A program made the position numbers and the translations under genes. A stretch of 64,000 nucleotides of DNA from Gordionus sp. m RMFG-2023. Its lineage: Eukaryota; Nematomorpha; Gordioida; Chordodea; Parachordodidae. Under the pieces are notes generated by a model. That model was given only the letters and a program-made list of their open reading frames with translations. It was not told the DNA's origin and did no database searches. The stretch covers positions 11,881,561 to 11,945,560 of the forward strand of contig NC_088775.1 of the NCBI RefSeq assembly GCF_954871325.1, read 5' to 3'. Below, piece after piece: positions 1 through 10,772 of this stretch (position 1 is the first letter of the stretch; the number at the start of each line of letters is the position of its first letter).

Positions 1-1140
1 TTTTGCCACGTAATATTATCACTTTGTTACCTATTTTTGAACAATTTTTTTTTGTTTGCCAAAAACATTTTAGCTAATAAATAATAACTACTTACGAAAC
101 CGTTTAGCGTTGTGTGTTTTTTAAAAATAAAACGCTTGCGTTGTTTAAATTTGCGTTTCTAAACGAAAAAAAAAGTTTATCAATTTGCATACAACCGTTT
201 TAAATACATTTTCAAATAAAACGAAAAAAAACAAAACGCTCAAATCAGAAATTAGTAAACTTATTGGCGAATTTTTTAGATATCTAAATAAGTGTTCTGT
301 AATCAGTGATCAATATAATAATTGGGTTAGAGACAAAGTGTAACAATAACGTGATTTATATAATACCTAATTTAGATATAAATTGTACCCACCCTGAATT
401 TAGAAAATTCGATTCATCTTGGGATTATTATGAGCAACACTAAATTTTGATTCATAATTATTTAATTATTATTTGATAATTAATATTCAGTTAGAAACAA
501 TTTAACTTTTTATAAATATTTCGGTATTCATTTTTCTTTGCAATGATAAAAAAAAATTCATAATATATTAACTATCGATTTTGTCATTATATTAAGAATT
601 TTATGAACTTTTTATATAGCTCGGATATTTGTAGTCAACAATAAATGAACAATTGTAGTACATTTAAAGACAAAAAAATCCAGAAAAACAAAAATTTCTA
701 TGAGTTAATACAGTTTTAACAAATAGGTTTAAAGTTAACATGCCAATTGCACTCCTTTCAGCATCACCATGCGAAATAAAAGTAAAATTAACCTCACCTC
801 CGTCCTCACTATCAAAACTTTTATTTAATCGAACATGGGCATTTTCTGTATCTTCTTATTTTCCATTGGCGTTTAAATAAGTGACTGATTCTTCAGGTAT
901 CTAAAGCCTTCCACAAAAACGTGGTGGGTCCTTTTTATAATTATTTCTCATAACTTTCTTATTTTCTAGTATATAGGACTTGACGCTTAGTATTATCATA
1001 TAAAAAAAATAGGAGAAATGTATATTTTAAAAAAAAACGAATTAGACGTCACTAGAAATTATGATTAAAAAAATTTTATTTATCATTTAGATAGTGATAA
1101 AAAGTGAAAGCTGTTTTAAAACGAAAAAAAAAACGATTTC
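1..1140. other. A+T-rich stretch, no gene seen
   Basis: Low-complexity A+T-rich DNA with stop codons in all frames. The first 250 bases repeat short AAACG/CGTTT words (GTTTAGCG, AAACGCTT, AAACGCTC). These resemble the AACGC-rich stretch near 28420-28640, so an old repeat may underlie both. No transposase, RNA gene or regulatory site could be recognised. Confidence 0.6.
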
Positions 1141-1156
1141 TCATAAATTGTAAAGT

Positions 1157-1498
1157 TCGTAGAGGTAGCTTGGGTGGGGGGGGGCAAGGGGAAATCCCCC
1201 ACCCACAAATCTTCCACTTCCCTAAGTCCCAAAAATATATACATTATATCACCATAAACAAGATTCTGAGAGAAAAATTGTAAATATTTTTTAAATAACG
1301 AATATAATTCAAATATTTTAGAAAAAAACATTTTATTAAAATAAAAAGTGAAAACCCTAAATTATTTTTATAACAATTCTAATATAATCAAAAGTCTATA
1401 ATAAATAGACCTAAAGACCTTTAATTGAAGGGGGGATCTCATCTAATAGTGCTCCAGCCCCCCCCCGTTCCCCCAGCAAAATCCGGGTACGTCTTATG
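1157..1498. mobile_element. short hAT-derived non-autonomous element
   Basis: A G-run near 1174 and a C-run near 1460 lie just inside ends that read GGTAGCTTGGGTGGG and AAAATCCGGGTACGTC, like the hAT ends elsewhere in the window. The interior (1320-1440) aligns by eye with 40020-40120, sharing words such as AAATTATTTTTATAA and the spacing to CAGCAAAATCC. It has no coding capacity. The target duplication is not clear and both ends are eroded. The element at 39789-40173 is its closest relative here. Confidence 0.6.
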
Positions 1499-2154
1499 CT
1501 AAAGGTGTTGCCTCTAGTTATGTTTAAGATGTGCTGATGATAAGCTCATTTTTTTTGATCATTCCTCGGTGATCCTACTGTTTTTAATCAATACCAGATT
1601 TTTCTTGCACAAGGAAGCACCAACAATCCGTTTCCAAAATGAAATGCAAGAAACAATTCTAGAAAGTGCGAAAAAAAATGTTTTCTTTTCTTTTTTTTAT
1701 AGCTAATACCAATAAATATATACTTGTTTTTTTTTATTTTATAAATAAATAGCAAACGTAACCAAAAAATCGATAATATTTTTTCTAAATTAAATATTAA
1801 AAAAAATTTATATTATATTATATATTTTTTTAAAAGTTTCCATTCCCTTTTAAATGAAATAAGGTTTTTTGCAATCCTTTATTTTTTTTGAATAATAATT
1901 TTTTATTATTCATTAAAAATTCGATGATAATTAAAAATGAATGTCATTTTTTTTGTACCATATAAAAATATATAATAGAGCATTATAACAAAAAATTTTA
2001 AAAGAAGATTTAAAATGGGGTGTGGCGGGATAGCCTCAGGAACGGGATGGTCACTCGTGAAAATTTTAGTGGTATATTGTATAAGATTTATATAGAAAAG
2101 AATTTATGAATATAATCCAAGTAGTTAAAGTATTAAAATATAAAAATGTAGTAT

Positions 2155-2170
2155 CTGTATCTAGATACAG
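2155..2170. repeat. 16-bp perfect palindrome CTGTATCTAGATACAG
   Basis: A perfect inverted repeat without a loop. A related TATCTATATCTAGATA follows about 20 bases later. In such A+T-rich DNA this may be chance or a small tandem expansion of TATCTAGATA. No function is inferred. Confidence 0.5.
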
Positions 2171-2485
2171 TTTTATAAATAGTATCTATATCTAGATATT
2201 TTTTCTCTCTAGGTATCTCTCTTATAATTTTTTTTAAAATTTTTTAATTTGAATTCAATTCATTAAATATATCATGTTCGAGTTTATTTTATTATAAAAT
2301 CTAACTACACAAATTCCATTCTACACAATGGATGATGACACCATAGTAAATTATACCTAATATTTTTATTTATATTAATTAAGGAAAGTTTTTTTAATAT
2401 GTGATGAAGAAGAAACAGAAGAAATAATTAACCCAACATCAGCCGGTTTAAATATTAAATTTCCTTGGCCAAGCCTATTTTAAAA

Positions 2486-2772
2486 GAATCACTAACATAA
2501 ATGCCGGGATAAAAAGACCCAGATAAAAGTACCCGGGAAAAAACCTGGATAAAAATACTCACGGACAAAAAAACAAAGGACAAAAATGCCCCAATTTTCG
2601 AAAAAATTTTAAATATTTAAAAAGTATAATTTTTTGATTTTTAAAAGCATTTAAATTTTTCCCAAAATTTAGGTATTTTTAAAGTCTTTTTTGTTAGTGG
2701 GTATTTTTGTCTAGTGTCTTTCTGTCCGGGGTTCTTTTGTCCTCGTCTTTTTGTCCATTGTTAGTGAATCAT
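2486..2772. mobile_element. GGACAAAA-type inverted-repeat element, short form
   Basis: The ends read GAATCACTAACA and TGTTAGTGAATC, which are inverted copies of each other. Just inside each end is a run of diverged 10-13 base words of the type (CC)GGACAAAAAGAC: GGATAAAAAGAC and GGACAAAAATGC on the left, and CTTTTTGTCC and TTCTTTTGTCC on the right. The middle is plain A+T-rich DNA. There is no coding capacity. A longer member of the same family is at 61121-62140. The superfamily is not recognised. Confidence 0.65.
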
Positions 2773-2819
2773 TTTAAAATTGTGATCCTTATCTCAAACT
2801 AGATTAGACTTCGATTCGA

Positions 2820-3092
2820 TTTTTTCCCATCACGCCATGGAGGATATGATTATGACTAATTAACAAAATTGACACTCATTCAATTTTTGGATGATTTTTT
2901 GACAAAATGAGTGTCGAGATTTTAATATATTTAAAAATTATCCCAATATGAAATTATTCATAAAGTATAACACCATACTACCGTCAAGTGTCCCTCCCGG
3001 TAGAAAGACTTTTTAGCCTTTCTAAAACTGTCTTTACTGATAAACGGGGAAGCTTTCATGATGAAACATTTTTACTGAAATTTAACAATTAA
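2820..3092 (+). pseudogene. Ac/ZBED-like hAT transposase, C-terminal remnant
   Basis: An open stretch of 42 codons plus a stop at 2964-3092 encodes the end of a hAT transposase. It contains LPVERLFSLSKTVFTDKRGS and ends DETFLLKFNN. This is the pattern of the hAT C-terminal dimerisation region in the Ac/Hermes/ZBED branch (S-x-x-x-ER-x-FS, then KR, then DEN-x-x-x-L-x-FL). The upstream part (2820-2963) carries only weak traces and no catalytic residues can be placed. It has no methionine start and no terminal inverted repeats could be assigned. It belongs to a different branch from hAT-1 in this window and is closer to the remnant at 53740-54600. Confidence 0.75.
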
Positions 3093-3229
3093 TTTTAAAC
3101 ATTTAATTATATATTTTATATATGAATGAGATATCAACTCAATAATTTTTCTTAGCACACTTCAAAATTGATAATAGAATTCTAAATTAGGCATTTTATC
3201 TAAATACATTTGTATGAATGTATCTGTTA

Positions 3230-4095
3230 GTGGAGACTGGGGATCTTATAAGTCCATGGTTCTGGCGAGCCTGGAGTTTTCTTCTAGAGTACTCAACTTT
3301 AAATAGTCAATTTTTATGCATATGTGGTTTTAATATCAGATAACATATAAAAAAATTTATAACATATATGATTAACATTTATAAATATTACAATTTATGA
3401 AAAATAAAAAATATTTAAAGGTTTTAATTGCCAATAATTCTCTCATATAAAAAATTAAACTCTATTCTATAAGAAATTATTCTTTAAACAAAAAATATGT
3501 TTAAACTACCATAAAATTAAATCTTAAAGATAATGAAGGTCTGGGGCTACTTTTCAGAGATTCATATGAGCTTTTTGACGAGCGAAATTTTTCAAATTTA
3601 TTTTTTGCTTATTAAAATTTGAATATGGTAAGAAATTATATCAGAAAAAAGAAATAACTAAAAAATGATAAAATTTTGTCCCAATTAAATTCTCTATTTG
3701 GGAATATGGATCATCTTGCTATTTTATTCCATTCTTCATTTGTTTAAAATGTCAATAAATTTCACTAATTTTTTATAATTATTTTCCAATATGGCTTATT
3801 TTTATCAATAAATTAGTTGCAAATTATTTTTATATAATTAATATTTTGCAGCTCCAAAGCGCTTCATGAGAAAGCTCACCCTTCTCCGGGTTTAGCTCAT
3901 CTATTTATCAATCTTTTTTTTCGGAAAAATTAATACTTTTGAAAAAGTATATATTTTTAAAAAATTATTTTTTATATATAACATAAAAGTAGTTAAGCGG
4001 AATAAGATGAAATATTATTTATTCAATATATTATCAAGTAGTTTTAATTTTATTGACGTTTGCCTTTTAGGGTTTGCAGCCTTCCCGGTCTCCCC
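3230..4095. mobile_element. GGGGAGACCGGGG element flanked by TA
   Basis: The left end reads GTGGAGACTGGGG after TA. The right end reads CCCGGTCTCCCC before TA, giving imperfect inverted ends of about 13 bases. The TA on both sides suggests a TA target like that of Tc1/mariner-type elements, but no transposase is present. The interior is A+T-rich with no open frame. The full-length relative at 5447-6391 has better-matching ends but little shared interior by eye. Confidence 0.55.
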
Positions 4096-4499
4096 TACTT
4101 AGATAAATTTTTAGACGATATATTCATATTAGTTTTTAGAATATGTAGCTTTATATAGATCCATTTTAAAAATATCTGTTAATAACTTTGATTATAATAT
4201 AAATTGTATTGGTCATTTTAAAGGAAACATGGAGAATTCTTTAGTTTAAAAGCAGATGATCGTAACTATATTGTTTACATCTTCCACCTAAAGATATAGT
4301 CCAACTCAAGGAAGTTGCTGTTAAAACAGCCGATTTATTAAAAATTGTTTAACGTCTGTTTACAATCACATGACTGCCAGATTTGACAGGTCCTTAATAA
4401 AAGATCCAAAAAACTAATTTATAATGTATCTTGATACTATACCCATATCATCAATAACCTATAATCCTATTCCTTGCTTCTTACTTAATCTAAATTCTT

Positions 4500-5135
4500 C
4501 TTACCCAATTTCCTTCAGTTAAACATTCCTAAGTTGTGCTATTTCCTACTCATAAGGTCTCTTGACCTATGAGTCTTCTTATTTAAAAGAAAAGGGTGAC
4601 ACCATGATCAGTTTAGAAAATGGGAAAAAGTTTCGTGTAATCTTAATAAATTTATTGTATAATGATGGGTATTACGCATGCGAAATAATTTCTATTGGTG
4701 GGTATATAACTACATCTTGTAATCAACGATTAAAGGATTATTAATAATTTAAAAAAAATAATAATTTGGACCTATATACCCCTTGATTAGATGTATTACC
4801 ATCCCTCTCGCTTAACTACAAATTCTGGGATACATATGGCTAATCCCTCACCCCCCCCCCTAAATACAGGAAAAAAATTGCGCGAAAAAAAGTATGAGTG
4901 ACGTTTATTACCTTTTGGGACTAATGTCTTCTTTTGATTTTATTGATAGTGATTGGATTAAAACTTCTTTCCTTTCCAAATACAAAAATCAGAATATTTT
5001 TAACTTACAAATATAAGGAAATGAAATCAGGAAAATCAGAAGTTTACAAGGAGGCAAGATTTTTTAATGAGGGAATTAAATTAAAAAAACGTTCCAAAAC
5101 TAGTATTTTTAAATATTTATTTAATGGATGAAAAA
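4500..5135 (+). other. more complex stretch with two short open frames, function unknown
   Basis: This stretch is less A+T-biased than its flanks and holds two plus-strand open frames: 4562-4744 (60 codons, from the second Met reading MISLENGKKFRVIL) and 4934-5131 (65 codons, lysine-rich tail). Neither matches a family I know. There is a C-run at 4850-4860. It could be a decayed exon, part of an unrecognised transposon, or chance. No splice sites or polyadenylation signal tie the two frames together. It is listed because nothing else explains it. Confidence 0.2.
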
Positions 5136-5446
5136 GATAAATAAATATAAAAAAATAATCGTTTTCAGCATATTATAAACACAATATATAATAAATTATG
5201 TATAGTATAATATGTTACGGCTAATATATAAATAGCTAATTTTAGCTAGTGTATAAACTAGCTAGAAGGCATAGATAGATGTTTTTGTAAAAAAAATCAA
5301 AGATTTTAAAAGAATTTTATGATTATAAATTTGTCAATTTTTCTCCTTCTCATTATTGGAAAATATTTTCTCTTCAATATTCATGATTTGTAATTTATTT
5401 TTTTATCCGTTTTCGGTTACCTGCGTATTCTACTCATTTCTAAGTA

Positions 5447-6391
5447 GGGGAGACCGGGGATGGTTGGGACACTTTTCGTTCAAACCTTAATAATTTTAAT
5501 ATTAGTAGACTAATCTGAATAATTAAAATATCTTCTGAATCCCAAAAGTATAGGCTATTTGAAATAATTAATATATATTTTATGAAGATTATATATTTTT
5601 AGAAAATTGAATTTAAAAAAAAATTTTTTTTTGTCCCAACTATGACAGACTCTGTGTACGTTGGGACACACATATGTGATAGTTGGGACACTCGTGAAAT
5701 AGAGGTCTAAATAAATTAAAAAATTTAAAATCAGTAATCCAGTAAGACTAGAGACTATGACACATATGATTTTATTGATAATATTATAATTCATAATCAA
5801 TAACTATATAAAAAAAATTTTAGCAAAATTTAGGAAATTTATTTTGGCGAAAAAAAAATTGTAAAGAAAAAAATGTAAAAAAATTTTTTTTTTAATCATA
5901 AACATAGTGAAAGATAAGTATTTAATTATTTATTATTCACAATACTAAATTAATAATAAAATTATAAAATTGTTGATAAAATGAGCTAAAATGGCGTGTC
6001 CCAACTATACTATGACCAACTATGACTGAGCCCACTAACTTTATAAATATCATCCAAAATCATATTAATTCATATTTATTGATTCTGAAAGTTTGCCAGA
6101 TTGGAAAATAGGGTTTAGGCTTTCCTAAAATCTATTTATTATGATTTTTGAAGCTTTATTTATAAATATAAACGATAAAGTTTGCAAATATTTTTTATTA
6201 CTTTTGGTATGCCAAAACACATTCTTCTGTAAAAATTAAAATACTAAATATTTTTCAAATCTTTTTTAGCCAATCATGTGTGACAAAATTATCTATGTTA
6301 GGCTCAAATTTCCAGTCTTATAAAATAATAGCTCAAATTATAATTAGAATGTCCTAACGTTCCCCTGTACTCAATGTACCCCGGTCTCCCC
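5447..6391. mobile_element. GGGGAGACCGGGG element, complete-looking copy
   Basis: It has perfect inverted ends GGGGAGACCGGGG / CCCCGGTCTCCCC, each bordered by TA, over about 945 bases. Recurrent internal words include TTGGGACAC and its complement (CGTGTCCCAACTATAC, TGTACGTTGGGACACAC). No open frame is credible. A second copy in reverse orientation is split across 13966-14366 and 17150-17514. It is non-autonomous. The TA flanks suggest, but do not prove, a Tc1/mariner-like transposase in trans. Confidence 0.75.
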
Positions 6392-6773
6392 TATATGTTA
6401 GCGGCAATGTTTTTCCAGGCAATGTGTTATTTTTTCAACTTTAAATCATTATTTGAGCACGTTTTTTAAAATTTAAAAATCTAATTTTACAGGAGATGTA
6501 TTTCAGAATGTTTAGAATACCTGTCTTATGAATTGTAGGCAATTTTGCCGTTAACCTGTAATTATTCATAATTTATATAAAAAAATCTATGGAAAAATTA
6601 ATATAAATTATATTAAGTTCAAAAGTTTATGGCGAAATTGTCTGAAATTTATAGGGTAGGTATTCCAAACATGATAAAATATATTTCCGGTAAAATAAAA
6701 TTTTTAGGTTTAAAAATACTTGCTCGAATTATGATTTAAAGTTGAAAAAATAACACATTGACGCTAACATATA
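6392..6773. mobile_element. fold-back element with TATATGTTAGCG ends
   Basis: The first bases TATATGTTAGCG and last bases CGCTAACATATA are exact inverted copies. The inverted similarity continues inward for well over 100 bases: GTTATTTTTTCAACTTTAAA near 6427 against its complement near 6730, and GTATTTCAGAATGTTTAG near 6496 against ATTCCAAACATGATAAAA near 6661. The whole could fold into one long hairpin. It abuts the preceding element and shares a TA with it. A related copy is at 42074-42395, with fragments near 13390, 46660 and 51835. Confidence 0.7.
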
Positions 6774-7940
6774 CATTTTATGAATATAATTTAACCTGAT
6801 TTTTCCAAATTTTTATCATACTATTTTGCATTTTTTAAAATCTATTTTTAAACCTATTTATTATTCATTTTCTTGTATTTTTTGAAATTATAAATTAATT
6901 AACCTTATTTTTTTTTAAATTATCATGTATCTTTTTTACCCATTGTTGAGTATTATAAATTTTTTAAAAATTTACTTAACTTATATTTTCGTTTTTCTGT
7001 ATGTTACGATATTTAGGCATAGTAAATAAATTTAATAACTTCTCTTAGCGTTATTACTATTGGGCCCTAATTGTTTAATAGAATCTATCTACTTTTCATC
7101 ATTTAATATTTTTTCCTAGTGGTATACAACAACAACTTAAAGTATGAAAAGGCAAAGTTCTTGAAAAAAAATTAAAATTGAATCCGAAAGTTTCTTCAAT
7201 AAGTGACTGATGGAATATCATTATGTATCAAGTCTCTGGAAATGGTTCTAATAAAAAAGAAATGCTAAATTAAGATGCTAAAAAGAAGCAGAGAAAATGT
7301 CTGCAGTATTTAAGATAGCTATAATTCCCGGAAAGAGTCAGAAATAATACTGTTCGGGTTTGCATCCCCAGATTTTAATAATTCGAATCAACACCATGAA
7401 TTTATTCGATTTGCGATGATTCAAAGCTGCATTTATAGTATAAGCGTGATTTGCTCAAACGATACGAAATTAATCGCTAAGTAGGTTACAATAGCATGCC
7501 AATAATAGGTTATAATTAATAAATACTGAATGAAATTATTAAATCGCCACAGATGTGTATATATTTCAAAAAGTATTATAACTGTAACGAATAAGCTGTG
7601 ATTTTGATAACGATTATAGATTGAGAGAATCGCGCCTACTCTAATTGAGCCGTTAAGGGGGTTTAAAAATTCGTTTACGAGAAACGAATTCGACATATGT
7701 GATACTAAGTTTTTTCTTATTGTTGAAATCTCTACCAAAAGAAAATATAACGCTAATAGATGTTACTGAAGTTTTTAGTATGTCACAAGCAATGTTGCAT
7801 TTTTTAAATAAATCTTTAAAGTTATTTCTTAAATAATTCCTGGTAATTATTTGTGAGGGGAGAAGGGTGATATGAAAGCAGACCAAAAGGGAGAAAAAAA
7901 AATGAGTTTATTTAATAAACTCATAAAAAAAAATACTGAA
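6774..7940. other. no gene seen
   Basis: Mostly A+T-rich, with a slightly more complex patch at 7130-7880. Overlapping minus-strand open frames there (7433-7738 and 7653-7886) show no recognised domain, no conserved motif and no clear coding bias. No repeat ends were found. Confidence 0.5.
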
Positions 7941-7949
7941 AACGAGAAA

Positions 7950-8073
7950 TTTAAAATCGTTTGTTCCTCTTCTACAAGCAAAATCTTCAGGCTTGCATAA
8001 TATTATTCTGGATGAAATACTGACTTAGCCGTTTTTAAAAATCGGTTCAAAACGAGCCGTTTAATAACACTAA
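7950..8073. mobile_element. right half of a TAGTGTTGTTAAACGGCTC element
   Basis: The sequence ends with AAACGAGCCGTTTAATAACACTA, with TTAGCCGTTTTTAAAAATCG before it. This is the right arm of the short hAT-like family. The matching left arm is missing or replaced near 7890-7950. Internal words (AAAATCTTCAGGCTTGCATA, ATATTATTCTGGATGAAATA) match other copies such as 44374-44596. Confidence 0.65.
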
Positions 8074-8429
8074 TCTAAACAGAAATAAAATAAGTTTCAA
8101 AAATAAGACATATGAGAACAAGGTCTAAAAATAAGTTGTTATTTTTAACGGATAAACCCTCATGTATATTTTTTATGTTTATACTATAATAATAGAAATA
8201 TTGATAAAAATATGTAGTGTAGTATATTATATAATTAAACTGAAAAAATTTAAGAATAATTATTTCATTGCTCACTGCATTACACATTTTTAACTGTATC
8301 GGCTATATGCCCAAGAGGCCACAAGAATATGTCAATTTTTGAGGCTGATAGAAGAAAAAAAAGTATCAGAAAATATATAAAATAAATATTTTTTTTATTA
8401 TATAAGTAAACATGATTTTTTTTTCAGTG

Positions 8430-8617
8430 TTGAACTGGATTGGGTTGATTCTTAAAAACAGCCCGATTAAGATTTTAACTAGTAATCCTAAAGAATTTGC
8501 TAATAGGTGGCAGATTGGACCTATATTTACCAAATTTTAAGGCTTACATATTATTATTTGGGCTAAAATTATAATCGGGTCGTTTTTAAAAATCTACTTA
8601 AATCGTAGTAAAGTACC
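8430..8617. mobile_element. degenerate TAGTGTTGTTAAACGGCTC-family copy
   Basis: Internal landmarks of the family are in order: TTCTTAAAAACAGCCCGATT, GATTTTAACTAG, CTAAAATTATAATCGGGTCG, TTTTTAAAAATC. The terminal 10-15 bases are eroded. It sits just before a better copy at 8638. Confidence 0.45.
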
Positions 8618-8637
8618 ATTCAAATACTAACTCAGCT

Positions 8638-8836
8638 TAGTGATGCAAAATCGCTCTATTTGAGCCGATTTTTAAAAATGGCGAACTCAATATTTTAGAA
8701 AAATATTGCCTAAGCCTCGAGTCCAAACTTTTGTGCTATCTATGAGCAAAATATTCAGGCTAGAGCATATTTTTTAGCTAAAATACTGTTAGCCGTTTTA
8801 AAAAATTTGTTCAAATGGAGCGATTTTGAATCACTA
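8638..8836. mobile_element. TAGTGATGCAAAATCGCTC variant short element
   Basis: The ends TAGTGATGCAAAATCGCTC and GAGCGATTTTGAATCACTA are inverted copies with one mismatch. The interior shows the family landmarks GAGCCGATTTTTAAAAATGG, CTCAATATTTTAG, ATATTGCCTAAGCCTCGAG and TTAGCCGTTTTAAAAAA. It has no coding capacity. An 8-base target duplication was looked for and not found. Confidence 0.7.
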
Positions 8837-9240
8837 AGTCAAATTACAATTAAATTAAAAGGTTTAAACGTCCAAAAATTTTTTTGGGAAGTGCCAAAAT
8901 TTTTTATTCGATACTTATAAAAATAAAACCTATCTCTATAATTGTTTCGTATTATTTTTATTATTTTTTTCACTAACTTTTTTAAATACAAAAAAAGATT
9001 TAGGAGATGATTTTATAGAATTAGAGAAAAAAGATTTATCAAGATATTAATACAAAAGGGTCATAATTTTTTTTACCTAATCATATTTTCCATGTGGTGG
9101 TAGAGTATGTCAACCCTAAACCACCCATCACCACCACTGCCATTTTGTAATTCTTAAAAAATAAAGTGAAACCTTTGAAAAACAAATAAATCATATTTTC
9201 TATTATTATTTATTTTACAATTATATGCCAAAAAAGTTGT

Positions 9241-9441
9241 ATTTAAAAAATGTATTTCGCTATAATTGCCTAAAGATAAATTTTAAAATACTTCAGATAC
9301 ATTAAGCCAACAGCTTAGCTTAACTCAGTAGCCTTTGAAAATATATTTCGTTACAATTGCTGAAAGGTACATTTAAAAAATGCTTCACATATATTAAGCG
9401 AATAGCTTAGCTTTACCCAGTAACTTTTGAAAAAATATTTC
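9241..9441. repeat. tandem duplication, period about 91 bp
   Basis: The word ATTTCGCTATAATTGCC at 9254 recurs as ATTTCGTTACAATTGCT at 9345. The following bases also match, including GATACATTAAGCCAACAGCT against ATATATTAAGCGAATAGCTT. A third unit begins near 9430 and decays. The copies are clearly diverged, so this is an old event. Confidence 0.7.
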
Positions 9442-9823
9442 TTTGATGTCCAACTCTGTTTATATTTTATAAAACTATGTTCGGATAGCTAAAAGGGTTC
9501 AAATTATAAATTAGGATATTATCATAAATAATATTTTTCGTTTTTTTTCTTCTTTAATTTTATTATATCTATTAAATTATAGTATACATACATATATAAT
9601 ATAAATATAATTAAATATTACAACGAAATAATTGCTGAGTATACACGAAGTCTGAACTGGATATATAAATATATTTTACATACTTACCAGTATCATATGA
9701 TAATATGATACAATAATATTTAATAAAATTTATATCTAGGAAATTTATAATATTAATTTTTTATTATTTATAATAGGTATTTATTTATCATTATATCGAG
9801 GATAGAAAGGAAAGGACTATTAG

Positions 9824-10155
9824 GTATAATTTTTCAATTTTTTTTAAAAAATTTGTCTGGCCCGGTCCGATCCCGAGCGATTTTTTTATTTGTCAGAAGA
9901 GCCAGACCCGAAATAAAAAATGTAAATGATTTGTTCGCGCGGCCCAGCCCGAATTTACATTTTTACACTGAATATCAAGTTTTTGCTCATTCCACAAACA
10001 ATAAAAATAATATATGGACCTCTTGCGAAAATTTTAAAATATATGAATTTTATTTCAAAATTTAAACCTGGTCGGAATTTTAGCCCTATCACGGTTAAAC
10101 CGATTATTTTAAATTAGCCTGGCCTGGCCGGTTCAGCCTACTTTTGGCAATCTCT
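9824..10155. mobile_element. short element with GGCCCGG-rich arms, 8-bp duplication
   Basis: The sequence ACTATTAG lies on both sides (9816-9823 and 10156-10163), an exact 8-base duplication as hAT elements make. G+C-rich words lie near both ends (CTGGCCCGGTCCGATCCC on the left, TGGCCTGGCCGGTTCAGCC on the right) around an A+T-rich core. The right end reads TTTTGGCAATCTCT. The left end has lost its matching terminus. The open frames here are by-products of the G+C-rich arms. Confidence 0.7.
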
Positions 10156-10326
10156 ACTATTAGGGGCTCTAATCCCCAACTTATGGAAAGCTTTTTCAAT
10201 TTTTCCTGACCATTTATCATATTAGTAATACCGCCATCAAAGGCCCTCTATAACGAGCCATTAAAATTATTCGGAATACGAATAACAGTTTGACGAGTAT
10301 GAATTTAAATTATTAATTATACGAAT

Positions 10327-10772
10327 TATAGATCTGCAAAAGTAGGCCCGGCCCGTACCCCTCCCGAACCCGGCCCGGGCATATTTTTTAAAAATAAATT
10401 GGGTTCGGGCTGGGCCGGGACTAATATTTTTTAAAAAAATTCGGGCCGGGTTGGGTTGGGCTTTGGAAATTTTTTAAATATATCTAAATTAAAAATTATA
10501 TGTTGAATTTTCAATGTAAAATAAAAATATTTGACTTTATTTATAGAAACTGACACCATATAACATATATCATTTATTTTGAGTAATTATAAAATTAATT
10601 TCTATATTTAAATAAATTCGGGCCGGGCCGGTAAATTTTTTAAAAAATTTCGAGTTCGGACCCGGCCGGCAAAACTTTCTAAAATATATTTCGGGTTCGG
10701 GTCGGGCCGATAAAATTTTTTAAAAAAAATTTCGGGCCGGGCTTGATAAATTAGACACGATGCAGATCACTA
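10327..10772. mobile_element. CAGAGATCTGCA-family element with CCCGGCCCG arms
   Basis: The left end TATAGATCTGCAAAAG and right end GATGCAGATCACTA are inverted. The 8-base target duplication ATACGAAT is exact (10319-10326 and 10773-10780). The arms are dense in GGCCCGG/CCGGGCC words, and the core is A+T-rich. It is non-coding. The YAGNG-type ends with an 8-base duplication place it as a non-autonomous hAT. Confidence 0.8.

Noticed and set aside
7433-7886. Two overlapping minus-strand frames (101 and 77 codons)
   Set aside because: No recognised motif, overlapping in different frames, no repeat or conservation evidence. Probably chance.
9824-10772. GC-rich repeated words considered as a CRISPR array or CpG island
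   Set aside because: The words are not evenly spaced around unique spacers, and they sit inside elements with defined ends and target duplications.
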